Source: Plecoglossus altivelis (taxonomy: Eukaryota > Chordata > Actinopteri > Osmeriformes > Plecoglossidae). Taken from it: 64,000 nt of DNA. Of this stretch, positions 50,546-61,425 are shown one piece after another (the first letter of the stretch is position 1; each line of letters starts with the position of its first letter). The translations under genes and the position numbers were made by a program. The DNA is taken from positions 880,479-944,478 of the forward strand of contig BROE01000028.1 in assembly GCA_036571765.1 (NCBI GenBank). Reading direction: 5' to 3'. The notes beneath the pieces are model-generated. The model did not search any database and was not told the DNA's origin. It was given only the letters and a program-made list of their open reading frames with translations.

Positions 50546-51235
50546 TGACATGCACCCCATAACTCTCTACAATCTCACACCCGTAATCAAAGCTAAGAAA
50601 AGGCTACTACTGAAAATCCAGACGTGTTTGTAAGGACGAAGCGTTTCACATTCCCTGTTCCACCATAGCTACTGGGATGACTCTCATTCCACAGCCTCGC
50701 ATAGTTCAGATGGCCGCTGGGATCATTTTAGCCTCATAGCCTGAATAATTGTTTGTTTTGATTTATTTGTCAATCCCTTCTTAGCTTCCTAGTCACTGCA
50801 CCTACTGAGATCACTGGAAGCGTTGGACTGGTTTTCACTTGTTCAGGGTGCTTCAGCTCCTTCTCAACAGGGGGCAGTCTTCTCCTTCTACCTCTTCACA
50901 GCCAAGCAGCACAGCGGCCACATTCTCGCCTCCACGTTTCACTGGCCTCTGTGTGAGTGAGATTTATTGTCCGTTTGTGTGGATAGTAAGTGTGGATAAC
51001 GCAGCGTATTTCTTATTTTATAGTGGATAGAAGTAGCAGATCTGGAGATTGGAAATGTGCGTGTTCTCAAATGTTTATGTCATTATCTCCCTGTTGTCTA
51101 CCATCATCTGTCATGTCTAGAAGTTGAACAGTTAAACCTGAGCCCAGCCCAGCCTCTAATCTAGCCTCTAACCCAGCCTCCCCCTGAGAGAGGCTAGGGC
51201 CTCTACTGCCCCCCCCACCACAGGGGAGCCTGCCT
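50546..51235. other. Intergenic unique sequence
   Basis: Non-repetitive. No gene seen. Confidence 0.5.
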
Positions 51236-51236
51236 C

Positions 51237-51492
51237 CCTTTCCCATCCCCTCTCTCCCTCCCTTTCCCACCACCTCTCTCCCCTCCCTCCCACATCACCT
51301 CTCTACCCTCCCTCCCCCATCACCTCTCTACCCTCCCTTTCCCACCCTCCCTTTCCCACCCCCTCTTTCCCACCCCCTCTTTCCCACCCCCTCTTTCCCA
51401 CCCCTCTCTCCTCTCCCTCCCTCCCCATCCCCTCTCTCCCTCCCTTTCCCACACCCTCTCTTCCCCCCCTTTCCCACCCCCTCTCTCCCCCC
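51237..51492. repeat. CCCTCTTTCCCACC array
   Basis: Units of CCCTTTCCCACCCCCTCTCT. The minus strand is G-rich (GGGGTGGGAAAGGG). Confidence 0.9.
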
Positions 51493-52775
51493 CCTAACCT
51501 CAAGGAAAGGACTTGGAATGTGATGGCTTGGCGCTAAGTGAAGCCCTGAGACTATCACCTCCAACCTGCTTGATCCCTTTTCGCCTCCTTCCTCCTTCCT
51601 CCCTCCCTCCCTCCCTCCCCTCCTCCAGCTATGTCCTTGCTATCACTGGCAGGCCCCCAGCAGATGGGCCCTCTGGCGGGAGATAAATATGAGAGCTAGG
51701 AGATGTCACCCAGGCGACAGCTGACAGCTCCGGGTTCACCATTGCTCTTGCCGTAGCTCGCATGCACAGGAAGTGCTGCGTCACTACGCCGATCCTAAGA
51801 CGTGAACCAGAGCCTGGCTGGAGGGCCCAGAGACTGGTGCATTCTGGGGGAAGAGGGGTAATATCTCCATAAGAGGAGACATTTAAACCTGGAAGGGACA
51901 GAGCAGTCGAATGGGTCTGCTCCTCCTCCGTCTCCTCCCTCAGCGCTCACCTGAGGAGGGCTACGGTCAGACACACAGGTGAGACTTAGACCAGAGTGAC
52001 TCACCTGGAGGGTTGTCTCCAGGTGAGTCACCTGGTTTCCTGCTCTCTCCCAGTCTAGGGCTAAGGCTAACCCAGAGCTGTCCACCTGCAGTCAGGTCAC
52101 AGTCCACTGCCTCTCCTGTAAAAGACCCTGAGCACAGCTACAGTAACACGCCTTAGGAAGGGATGCGTAGCGCTGCGTGGTGTTGTGAAAAGCCCTGATT
52201 GCTGATGGATGATGTTCTTTGTGTGACGCAGCCTGAATCACAGTGTGTTCAGGTATGCACTGCAAACACGATCCACCTTCTCACCGCAGGCTTTACTAAA
52301 CAAGACCAGCGATAGAACAGAGAGCTGTAATGCACCAAGACACCATCATACTGTTGTGGACTGTCTGTAGGCTACAGGATGTGTGAGTGTCTGCGTATGT
52401 GTTTGAGTGTCGGTTTGCGTAACTGTTTCTGTGTCTTTGTGTGTCTTGGTGTTGAATAAAAGTGAGAGGAAAAGGAGTGTTGATCTCAAGCTGCAATGTT
52501 TGGATGAATATCTGTTCTGGAATAATCGGTTATGTAATGATTCTCCACTGTGTATTTCTAAATACATCGGTGTTTGTTCACGGCAAATGGACCATGCAAA
52601 CTTTCCCAGATAGGATTCGGTCTTAAATTCTTCCATGAGAGTGTTTTTCCCCAGGTCCCTATCTGTCTAAGCCCATCTCTGTAAGTGGCGTGAGGTGGAG
52701 GGATCACTTACACCCTGGCTGTTCTTAAGTGTCTGTCAGGTTTGCAAACGGACGGATGCTGGCTCCCACCACCTT
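51493..52775. other. Intergenic unique sequence
   Basis: Mostly unique, with an inverted repeat at 51996-52031 listed separately and a short CCCTCC run near 51600. No gene seen. Confidence 0.5.
51996..52031. promoter_or_regulatory. Inverted repeat with AP-1 and E-box motifs
   Basis: GTGACTCACCTGGA (51996-52009) and its exact reverse complement TCCAGGTGAGTCAC (52018-52031) flank an 8-nt spacer. The right arm continues to CCAGGTGAGTCACCTGG, a palindrome centred on the AP-1 site TGAGTCA with E-box cores CAGGTG and CACCTG on both sides. Regulatory function is inferred from motif content only. Confidence 0.4.
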
Positions 52776-52935
52776 GAGAGAGAGCGGAGAGGGAGAGGAG
52801 AGAGAGGGGAGAGAGAGAGGGAGAGGAGGGAGAGAGAGAGAAGGGAGAGAGGAGAGGGAGAGAGAGTAAAGAGGGAGAGAGAGCAGAGAATGAGAGAGGG
52901 AGATGAGAGGGAGAGAGAGCAGAGAGAAAGTAGAG
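52776..52935. repeat. GAGAGAGGGAGA purine tract
   Basis: GA-rich repeat of about 160 bp. Confidence 0.9.
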
Positions 52936-52984
52936 TGACAGTCGATTCAGTCAGGCCCTCAGGACTCAGTCAACCTGTTTTGTA

Positions 52985-53725
52985 GCTTCTCCTCTCTTCT
53001 CCTCTCTTCTCCTCTCTTCTCCTCTCCTCCTCTCTTCTCCTCTCTTCTCCTCTTTTCTCTGTAGTCCCTCATCTTCCCTCCTCTCCAGCCTATTTGCCTC
53101 CTCTCCTTCCCTCCTCTTTTCCCCTCCTAACTTCGCTCCTCTCCTTCCCTCCTTCGTCCCACCCTCTCTCCTCTTCGAACTTCCCCTCCTCTTGTACTTC
53201 TGCCCCTCACTCACACCCTCCCTCCTCTTCTCCCTCCTACACCGGTTCGGCGCTCCTCTTCTTCCGGCCACCTCCTAACCTCCCTCCTCTTCTCCCCTCC
53301 TAACCTCCCTCCTCTTCTCTTCTTCTTAACTTCCGCTGCTGCTCTCCCTCTCCCGGGCTCCCTTGGCGCGGTCTTGCGTGTCGTAAGCGTGTCCGCGATC
53401 TCTCTTCTTCTCTTCGTTCCTAACTTCCCCTCCTCTTCGCCCTTGCCCGCTTTTCCCTAAACCTCCCTCCTCTTCTTCCCCTCCCCGGACCCTAACACCT
53501 CCCTCCATCTTCTCCCACTCCTCTCTCTCCCCACTGCTCTGTCCCTCCCTTCTTCTTGCTGCCTCCCCCTTCCTAACCTCCCTTCCCTCTTCTCCCCTTC
53601 CCTCCCTTTCTTCCCATCCTCTCCTAACTTCCCTCCTCTTCTCCCCTCCTAACCTCCCTCCTCTTCTCCCCTCCTAACCTCCCTCCCCTCCTCTCCTCCC
53701 CTCCTAACCTCCTCTCCTTCCTTCC
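52985..53725. repeat. CTCCCTCCTCTTCTCCCCTCCTAAC minisatellite
   Basis: TCTCCTCTCT monomers followed by units of about 24 bp ending TCCTAACCTCC. The middle part (about 53310-53570) is scrambled and CpG-richer than its flanks, which are regular. Confidence 0.88.
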
Positions 53726-54687
53726 TCTCCTCCTGCAGATTCTTCTCTCCCTGCTCAGGGAACATCTTCACAGTTTTTCTGGCTTGTTATTGTCCTGGTT
53801 GTCCAACGTTGGTATTTCAGTTCTGAGTTGCAGAACAGGACCAGTGAGAAAAACACCCACATGATGGGAACAGCTACCACAACAACACACCTTCATCCTG
53901 TCTTTAATGCTCTGTAGATCAAAGGTCAATCACATGTAGATCAAAGGTAATGCTTGGCTGAGGTCAGGTAAGAAACATGGCTGAATCTCAAGTTCATTCT
54001 GAAGCGGTTTGATCTGCAGGTTTGGAGACTTCCCTTGAACCTGGATAGCACTTCATGAATATTCAGATCATCGTTTTGGATAGAACTAATCAGGTTTAGA
54101 TGAGTAAACCTGGTACTTTCTGTGGAATATGTCAGGGATTTCTGAGAAAGATCATTTTCAAAAGTGTTGTACTTTCCCTACGAATATGCAAATGATTTGA
54201 AACCATTATTCTGTTCCGATGTTTTTTCATCTTGAAGTGTTGGTCTCTTTGATGATCACTGTGGATTATTTAAGGGTCAACAAATCCAGGTTTAACATTG
54301 AACTTGCATTCACAGTTAGCACTTACAGACCTGGTCTGTTGATTTTGCTGCGTCTGGTTGTGATAAGATAAGCTCAAGTTCGCTCTAAGTATTTGACAGT
54401 AATTCCCCGTAGTAACTGAACCAGGTCTGAGGTAGTCAATCCAAAATATGAAAATATGACTCCTGTATTTCCATGTCACTCAGAGGAAATACACTGGTAC
54501 TAAACACACATAGACCCACACACACGCGCCAAGCATGCACATTCCCACACATACACGCGCAGCACTGTAACTGGATCACTAGAGCAACACAGGGTTAACA
54601 GTACTGTTTAGGCTTGTGAACTTTGCATCGTTACTCTACCATGTCTCAGTCACAAATCCATCTGACCATCTTACAGAGGACAAGCAA
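53726..54687. other. Intergenic unique sequence
   Basis: Nearly 1 kb repeat-free. No exon seen. Confidence 0.5.
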
Positions 54688-54689
54688 GG

Positions 54690-54900
54690 CCTCTCTCTGG
54701 ACATGACCTGGTGAGACAGGTGATCTCTGGACATGACCTGGTGAGACAGGTGATCTCTGGACATGACCTGGTGAGACAGGTGATCTCTGGACATGACCTG
54801 CTGAGACAGGTGATCTCTGGACATGACCTGGTGAGACAGGTGATCTGGACATGACCTGGTGAGACAGGTGCTCTCTGGACATGACCTGGTGAGACAGGTG
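54690..54900. repeat. 30-bp minisatellite, 7 copies
   Basis: Units TCTCTGGACATGACCTGGTG plus AGACAGGTGA. Each carries TGACCT (a nuclear-receptor half-site) and CAGGTG (an E-box). Confidence 0.92.
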
Positions 54901-54904
54901 CTCC

Positions 54905-55262
54905 TGCGACAGGTACCTCCTGTGGTAGGTACTTCCTGTAGTAGGTACTTCCTGTGGTAGGTACTTCCTGTAGTAGGTACTTCCTGTGGTAGGTACTTCC
55001 TGTAGTAGGTACTTCCTGTAGTAGGTACTTCCTGTAGTAGGTACCTCCTGTAGTAGGTACTTCCTGCGGTAGGTACTTCTTGTGGTAGGTACTTCCTGCG
55101 GTAGGTACTTCCTGTGGTAGGTGCTTCCTGCGGTAGGTACTTCTTGCGGTACGTACTTCCTGTAGTAGGTACTTCCTGTGGTAGGTACTTCCTGTAGTAG
55201 GTGCTTCCTGCGGTAGGTACTTCCTGCGGTACGTACTTCCTGTGGTAGGTACTTCCTGCAGC
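54905..55262. repeat. 16-bp minisatellite of ETS-like motifs, about 22 copies
   Basis: Units of 16 bp, AGGTACTTCCTGTGGT, with variants at TGTAGT and TGCGGT. Read on the minus strand each unit contains ACAGGAAGT or GCAGGAAGT, matching the ETS-family consensus. Spacing is a fixed 16 bp with almost no length variants. Confidence 0.92.
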
Positions 55263-55321
55263 ACTGTGGCCTCTTCAGAACCCAGAAGCAGCGGTTCTGA
55301 GTGTCTGACAGTAGTCACCAC

Positions 55322-55537
55322 ATGTCCCTCCTACAGCCACGGGTCTGTCCCTCCTACAGCCACGGGTCTGTCCCTCCTACAGCCATGGGCCTGTCCCTCC
55401 TACAGCCACGGGCCTGTCCCTCCTACAGCCACGGGCCTGACCCTCCTACAGCCACGGGCCTGTCCCTCCTACAGCCACGGGCCTGTCCCTCCTACAGCCA
55501 CGGGCCTGTCCCTCCTACAGCCACGGGCCTGTCCCCA
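55322..55537. repeat. 22-bp minisatellite CTGTCCCTCCTACAGCCACG
   Basis: Nine to ten units with CCACGGG(T/C)CTGTCCCTCC. It is the third different array in a row after those at 54690 and 54905. Confidence 0.92.
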
Positions 55538-55885
55538 CGCCAAACGCACGCCAGACAACCGTTGACCCCTCCAGCTAGCGGCTCGTTTGATTGACATGTG
55601 ACGTTATGTCCTAGGAACCTGGCCCACCTAACACCCTGCCTGCCCCCCCCCTCCCACCCCCGACACGTCTCGCCACTTTGCCTCCCACACTCCAGATCAG
55701 CTTTCATAGTCATGTAAATACCTTAAGCCAAGGCTAATTAGAAAAACAGACTACGTACTACTGAAGACTCTGTCTTAATTGAGCTCTTGATGCTCACACA
55801 CACTTCCCGCCACTATGCCACAAAATCAGGTCAGTGGAATTATCCAGACTTTATGGAAAATCTGACGGAAATGATGTCGTCTTTG
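55538..55885. other. Intergenic unique sequence
   Basis: Non-repetitive, with a C-run near 55640. No gene seen. Confidence 0.5.
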
Positions 55886-55889
55886 AGTG

Positions 55890-56050
55890 TTGAACAGTCT
55901 CCCATCCTCTCCCTCCTCTCCTATCCTCCTTTCCACTCCCCTTCCTCCTCTCCTTCTATCCTCTTCCTCCTCTCCTTACCTCTCCCTCCTCTCCTATCAT
56001 CTCCCCTTTCTCCGCTCCCTCCTCTCCTCTCCTCCTGTCCTCTCCTGCTT
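55890..56050. repeat. CCTCCTCTCCTATCC pyrimidine tract
   Basis: Degenerate CT-rich repeat. Confidence 0.8.
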
Positions 56051-58500
56051 CCTGATGGTGGTGAGTCATGGTGGGTATTTAACCAAGTGAGATCAGCCTT
56101 GTTAGATTCCTGTCTCTCTCCCTCGTCTAAGCCTTGCCATGTGCTGCCTGGTGAATACAGGCCGTCCGGCAGGTGGTCAACTCAATATAAGTCTAATGTG
56201 AACACACAAAGAGATTTCAGGTTATATTTGGCAGGTCGCTATAGAAACAAGAGTTTCCCTGGTGTATCTTTACACGGGACGCACAGGAAGTGAGATGTGA
56301 TTCGATGGCAGTTTTTCCTTGCCGCGGTCGAGGAGTCAGGAAGCGTGTCGGAGAACACGACAACCTCCAGACTGGCGAAGTCTTTGTTTTCTGGGATTAA
56401 ACGGCGGTTTTCCCACAGATCCATCTCAGCGTTCACCACTCTGCCCGTCCATCAGGCCACTAGAACACCTGCTGGACATCCAGAACCCTCTCACGTCCAC
56501 GGCAGGTTTTATATTTAGCGTGTATACAGTGATACAAACCACCCCTGCCCAGGTGTCGGGTTCCACTGAGAAGAGAGATCAGTGTCGTTGTGCTAGGCAT
56601 CACGCTCCACACTCACAGAACCTCTCGCGGCCCCGACCCATCACATTTGTCACTCTGTTGCCTGGTTACCCGTCGCCACGGTCCCCAAACACCAGTCCAG
56701 AGCTCGTACATCAGTGGCTGCATTTGTGAGAAACGTAGAGCGGTGATAGAGTGACCTGAGTGCTGAAGCAGCTCTTCTGAGCTGAGGACTCCATCACCCC
56801 GTCAACACTGGGCCTCTTCGAAGGTCGCCGTGTCCGGCGTGGTGCTCGCTCGTCCACAGAGCGGTGGTCACCTCAGGTTGATTGGCACGATGACTTGATG
56901 CGGTTTAGGGGCTCATGAACAGACTCGGTGGAGCATACAGTGCCCTTTCTTTCAGCAGTGGGATCGTCGGTAACATTTGGGTAATGTTAGTTTAGCACAA
57001 AACACCTCAGTGAGTGAAGCCGAGGAACCAGGAGAATGAGCTTCTGTGTGGGGCGAGAGAACCATTACAGAGCCATCACAGAGCCATCTAAAGACAGCAA
57101 AGACATTAAAGACAGGCTTTACTCTGGATTATCTGATGTTGTTGCTTGGCGCTCTGAGTCCTGTGTGTTCCCAGGAGGTGGAAGCTTTGATGTGTTCAGT
57201 AAAAGTTGTCCAACTTAAGACCAGGCTGCTCTCCACACAGGCTTGACAAAGCCGTCCTGTGGAACCAGTTTGGATCCGGCCCAGATTTGGCTCCGCACAC
57301 TTACTCGCTTCTGGACGTGTGGGTTTGATTCTGTGATCCATCTGTCATGCAGCTGGGTCTACACACACAAAGCTGGAGCTAAAAATCTACCCAGATCATA
57401 AACACACCCTTCCAACGAACGTGTTTGAACTTTAAAACTGATGTTGAGTTTTTACTCTGTTTAGATTTTCACATCTCTCGCAGATTTCTGGTAGCATTTT
57501 ACAAACGGTGTCGACAAACTAATGGAATATTTCCTTTCTAGTTCACACAGGGTCATTTGCATTCTGCACAAACCCGCTGGGTTCGGATAATTTAGTTGTC
57601 TGAGTTGTAATGTTATGTCTGTCAACTATGATATTTTGAAACGCTTTATAAGTATGAATCACAAATGTCACATGTCTTTGTGGTAGCTGCACCCTGATGA
57701 AGAGGCTCCTCCCCCTGCCGCCCTCACTAAAACAAAAGTAAATCCCAAAAAACAAGTCTGGTTCCCACTGAAAGTCGTCCTACTGGTTGTCTGCATCTGA
57801 AGTTTGGCCCTTTGCCTGTTTATTGGTTGCCGCAGGCAACGTCAATTTTCCCAGGATCGGTGGGGTGACACAACGGATCTCAGGTGTAAAAGTCACCACG
57901 ACAAAAGACAAGTACGAGAAACAGCTGAATCACAGCGTGAGAAAGAATGCACGCTAATGATGATGATCCACTGGTGATCAAGACGTTTCCAAGGAAACAG
58001 TGGGAAGGAGTCGCAGGTTTGTCAACTGTCGTTTTCCAAAAACACGACATCTGATATCTCGGATAATTCACCAAGAGGTTTTCGTTGTTTTGAGGAAACC
58101 GATTTCCTCATTCGCATTTATATAGAATTCGTTGTGGTTTGTTGCATGTTCACAGTCATTACTTAAGTGATATCATTAAGGTACTTAAGTGAAGCAATTG
58201 AATGTACTTACATACTGGTGTATGAATCAGCTTGAAGCTTGGTTTGTGTGTGTGCGTGTGTGTGTGCGTATGAGGTCTGACTGTGGCCTCTCAGTACGAA
58301 GGGTCACCTTACGGTTTTGGGGACCCTTTGATTGGATTTGGGGACAACTTTGATTTATTTTATTTTACAAACGTTTGTTTGAATGTGGGAGGGCGAACCA
58401 ATCATGGGGCCCTAAACCAATGTTTAGTTTGTTATTGGGTCAGGCTGGCCCAGGCCACAGTGATTAGCGATGCCAGGTTGCTGGGCAGGATAGGAAAGTG
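56051..58500. other. Intergenic unique sequence
   Basis: About 2.4 kb, the longest repeat-poor stretch in the tprg1-tp63 interval. It has short open frames on both strands and no recognisable exon. Confidence 0.45.
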
Positions 58501-58516
58501 TGCGTTGCCATGTGTG

Positions 58517-58822
58517 CTGTGATTGGCTGTGTGGTGATTAGCTGTGATTTGCTGTGTGGTGATTGGCTGTATGGTGATTGGCTGTGCTGTGATTGGCTGT
58601 GATTTGCTGTGTGGTGATTGGCTGTATGGTGATTGGCTATGCGGTGATTGGCTACACGGTAATTGGCTGCGTGGTGATTGGCTACACGGTAATTGGCTGC
58701 GTGGTGATTGGCTGTGTGGTGACTGACTGTGGTGATTGGCTGTGTGGTGATTGGCTCGGTGGTGATTGGCTATGTGGTGACTGACTGTGGTGATTAACTG
58801 TGTGGTGATTGGCTGTGTGGTG
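58517..58822. repeat. ~15-bp minisatellite of CCAAT-box motifs
   Basis: Units GTGTGGTGATTGGCT and close variants. ATTGGCT occurs 15 times by direct count; on the minus strand this is AGCCAAT(C/T), the NF-Y/CCAAT-box consensus. Most units are 15-16 bp apart. Confidence 0.9.
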
Positions 58823-59090
58823 CGAGTTATCACCTTTCAGAATTCACACCGGACACTAGACCCTCTGACTCATCTAGATATCCCCTACATTAGTCATCGA
58901 CTGGAATACACACATATCTCACATGTACAAGAACACACACATTTTGACATATGCACACAGGCATATGTGGGGGTGTGTACATACACCTGCTTAAACACAC
59001 ACGTGTGTGCACACACACGCACATATCGTGACCCAGAGTCTCTGATTGGCTGGCAGGAGAGAGGGCCGTACAGTAGGTGACCATATTAGA
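58823..59090. other. Intergenic unique sequence
   Basis: Unique with short CA stretches. No gene seen. Confidence 0.5.
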
Positions 59091-59092
59091 AT

Positions 59093-59193
59093 CTCTCTCT
59101 CTCTCTCTCTCTATGTCTCTCTCTATGTCTCTCTCTCTCTCTATGTCTCTCTCTATGTCTCTCTCTCTCTATGTCTCTCTCTGTCTGTGTGTC

Positions 59194-59252
<59 letters not shown>

Positions 59253-59393
59253 ATGTCTCTCTCTTTCTCTCTCTATGTCTCTCTCTCTCTCTCTATGTCT
59301 CTCTATGTCTCTCTCTCTCTCTCTCTCTCTCTATGTCTCTCTCTCTCTCTATGTCTCTCTCTCTCTCTCTATGTCTCTCTCTCTCTCTCTCTG
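59093..59393. repeat. (CT)n with TCTATGTCTC and (GTCT)n
   Basis: CT repeats punctuated by TATGT, with a (TGTC)n block near 59185-59230. Confidence 0.93.
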
Positions 59394-59484
59394 TGACCCT
59401 GCTGACGTCAAACTCCACAGCTGTGGTACCAACTGCTCCTGACCGTCCCAGCAGCCAATGCTGCAACACCGTAGCTCAGTATCC

Positions 59485-59608
59485 ACACACACACAGACAA
59501 CTGCCCCCCTCCCACACACACACACACACACACATAGACAACTGCCCCCCACACACACACGCACACACACACTCACACATAGACAACTGCCCCCCCTCCC
59601 ACACACAC
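59485..59608. repeat. CA repeat with CATAGACAACTGCCCCCC
   Basis: Three copies of a CA run followed by ACACATAGACAACTGCCCC. Confidence 0.9.
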
Positions 59609-59702
59609 ATATACCTTGGCAAACATTGAATTTATTTCAAATAACCCAATAGCAGTTCAGCAGTGAGCTAAAAAACCATGTCGATAAATGTGCCACTTCC
59701 AG

Positions 59703-59735
<33 letters not shown>

Positions 59736-60078
59736 TGTGTGTGTGTGACAGGGGGGTCTGTAGCTGCCCAGGCAGGAATGACAGCCTTGTCCTACTACTG
59801 ATACAATCCCAGATGAGGCCAAGCTTAACCTTGGCAGCAGGTCCATGCTGGCCTCAAGTCCAAGTACTGCAGAGATGACCGGCCTGTCACACAATCCACT
59901 GACGTAACCGCCAACGTGTAAACACACACACATACATCTCAGATGAAGTCAGAGGAGGTTAGTGGCCGCTTGTCGATACCCGGGCCTTAGAGCAATTACT
60001 GACGTCAGGGTCTCATGTGTCGGTGTGAAGATTCTGTTTAACCACTCAGCTGGTGGAGATGAGACAGTCTCAAGGTCA
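59609..60078. other. Intergenic unique sequence
   Basis: Unique apart from a TG run near 59705-59745. No gene seen. Confidence 0.5.
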
Positions 60079-60084
60079 CCGCTG

Positions 60085-60650
60085 AAGGGACAGGACTCAG
60101 GAGGAGACAGGACTCACAGGGGACAGGACTCAGGAGGAGATAGGACTCACAGGGGACAGGACTCAGGAGGAGACAGGACTCAGGAGGAGACAGGACTCAG
60201 GAGGAGACAGGACTCACAGGAGACAGGACTCACAGGAGACAGGACTCAGGAAGGGACAGGACTCACAGGGGACAGGACTCACAGGGGACAGGACTCACAG
60301 GGGACAGGACTCACAGGGGACAGGACTCAGGAGGAGACAGGACTCACAGGGGACAGGACTCAGGAGGAGATAGGACTCACAGGGGACAGGACTCACAGGG
60401 GACAGGACTCACAGGAGACAGGACTCACAGGAGACAGGACTCACAGGGGACAGGACTCACAGGAGACAGGACTCCAGGAGATAAGACTCAGGAAGGGACA
60501 GGACTCACAGGGGACAGGACTCACAGGAGACAGGACTCACAGGAGATAGGACTCAGGAAGGGACAGGACTCACAGGGGACAGGACTCACAGGGGACAGGA
60601 CTCACAGGGGACAGGACTCAGGAAGGCACAGGACTCATAGGGGACAGGAG
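60085..60650. repeat. 16-17-bp minisatellite GGACTCACAGGGGACA
   Basis: About 34 units of AGGACTCACAGGGGAC, AGGACTCACAGGAGAC and AGGACTCAGGAGGAGAC type. The + frame is open as a Gly-Gln-Asp-Ser / Gly-Asp-Arg-Thr peptide repeat, judged an artefact. Confidence 0.92.
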
Positions 60651-60654
60651 TAGT

Positions 60655-60915
60655 GTAGTGTAGGTGTGTGGTACACACAGGTGTATTGTAGGTGTGTGTG
60701 GTACAGACAGGTGTGGTGTAGGTGTGTGTGGTACAGACAGGTGTAGTGTAGGTGTGTGGTAAACAGGTGTAGTGTAGGTGTGTGTGGTACACACAGGTAA
60801 GGTGTAGATGTGTGGTACACACAGGTGTAGTGTAGGTGTGTGTGGTACAGACAGGTGTAGTGTAGGTGTGTGGTAAACAGGTGTAGTGTAGGTGTGTGTG
60901 GTACACACAGGTGTA
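60655..60915. repeat. 30-bp minisatellite GTGTAGTGTAGGTGTGTGTG
   Basis: About eight to nine units ending GGTACACACAG or GGTAAACAG. The minus strand is Thr/Tyr/His-rich in one open frame, an artefact. Confidence 0.9.
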
Positions 60916-61024
60916 GTGTTGGGGGACAATTTAAAATATGTTTCTGTTGCACTGGTATGTGGGAGAGGATGGTCTGTTGTGGGAGTGGTGTGTTTGAGAC
61001 TGGGGGTGGTGTCTGTTTAAAGGG
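60916..61024. other. Short unique spacer
   Basis: About 110 bp of unique sequence. No gene seen. Confidence 0.4.
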
Positions 61025-61425
61025 TGGTGTGTTTGTGAATGTGTGTGATTTGTGTGCGGTGTGTGTCCGTGTGTCTGCATGCATGTGTGGTGTGTGTATG
61101 TGTGTGTGTGTGTATGTGTGTGTCCGTGTGTCTGCATGCATGTGTGTGATTTGTGTGCAGTGTGTGTCTGCATGCATGTGTTGTGTGTGTATGCATGCGT
61201 AGGTGTGTGTGGTGTGTGTCCGTGTGTCTGCATGCGTGTGGTGTATGTATGCATGTGTGTGTACATGTGCGTGGTGTGTGTATGTGTGTGTGCATGTGTG
61301 TGTGGTGTGTGTACGTGTGTATACATGCGTGTGTGGTGTGTACGTGTGTATACGTGTGTGTGTGGTGTGTGTATGCATGCGTGTGTGGTGTGTACGTGTG
61401 TATACATGCGTGTGTGATGGGGGGG
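61025..61425. repeat. TG-rich repeat with TGCATGCATGTG and GTGGTGTGTG
   Basis: About 400 bp of TG repeat with variable TGCATGC and TACGTGTA insertions, ending in a 10-G run. Confidence 0.92.

Noticed and set aside
60635..61378. 247-codon minus-strand open frame rich in Thr and His
   Set aside because: Product of adjacent CA-type repeats; several overlapping frames are equally open.
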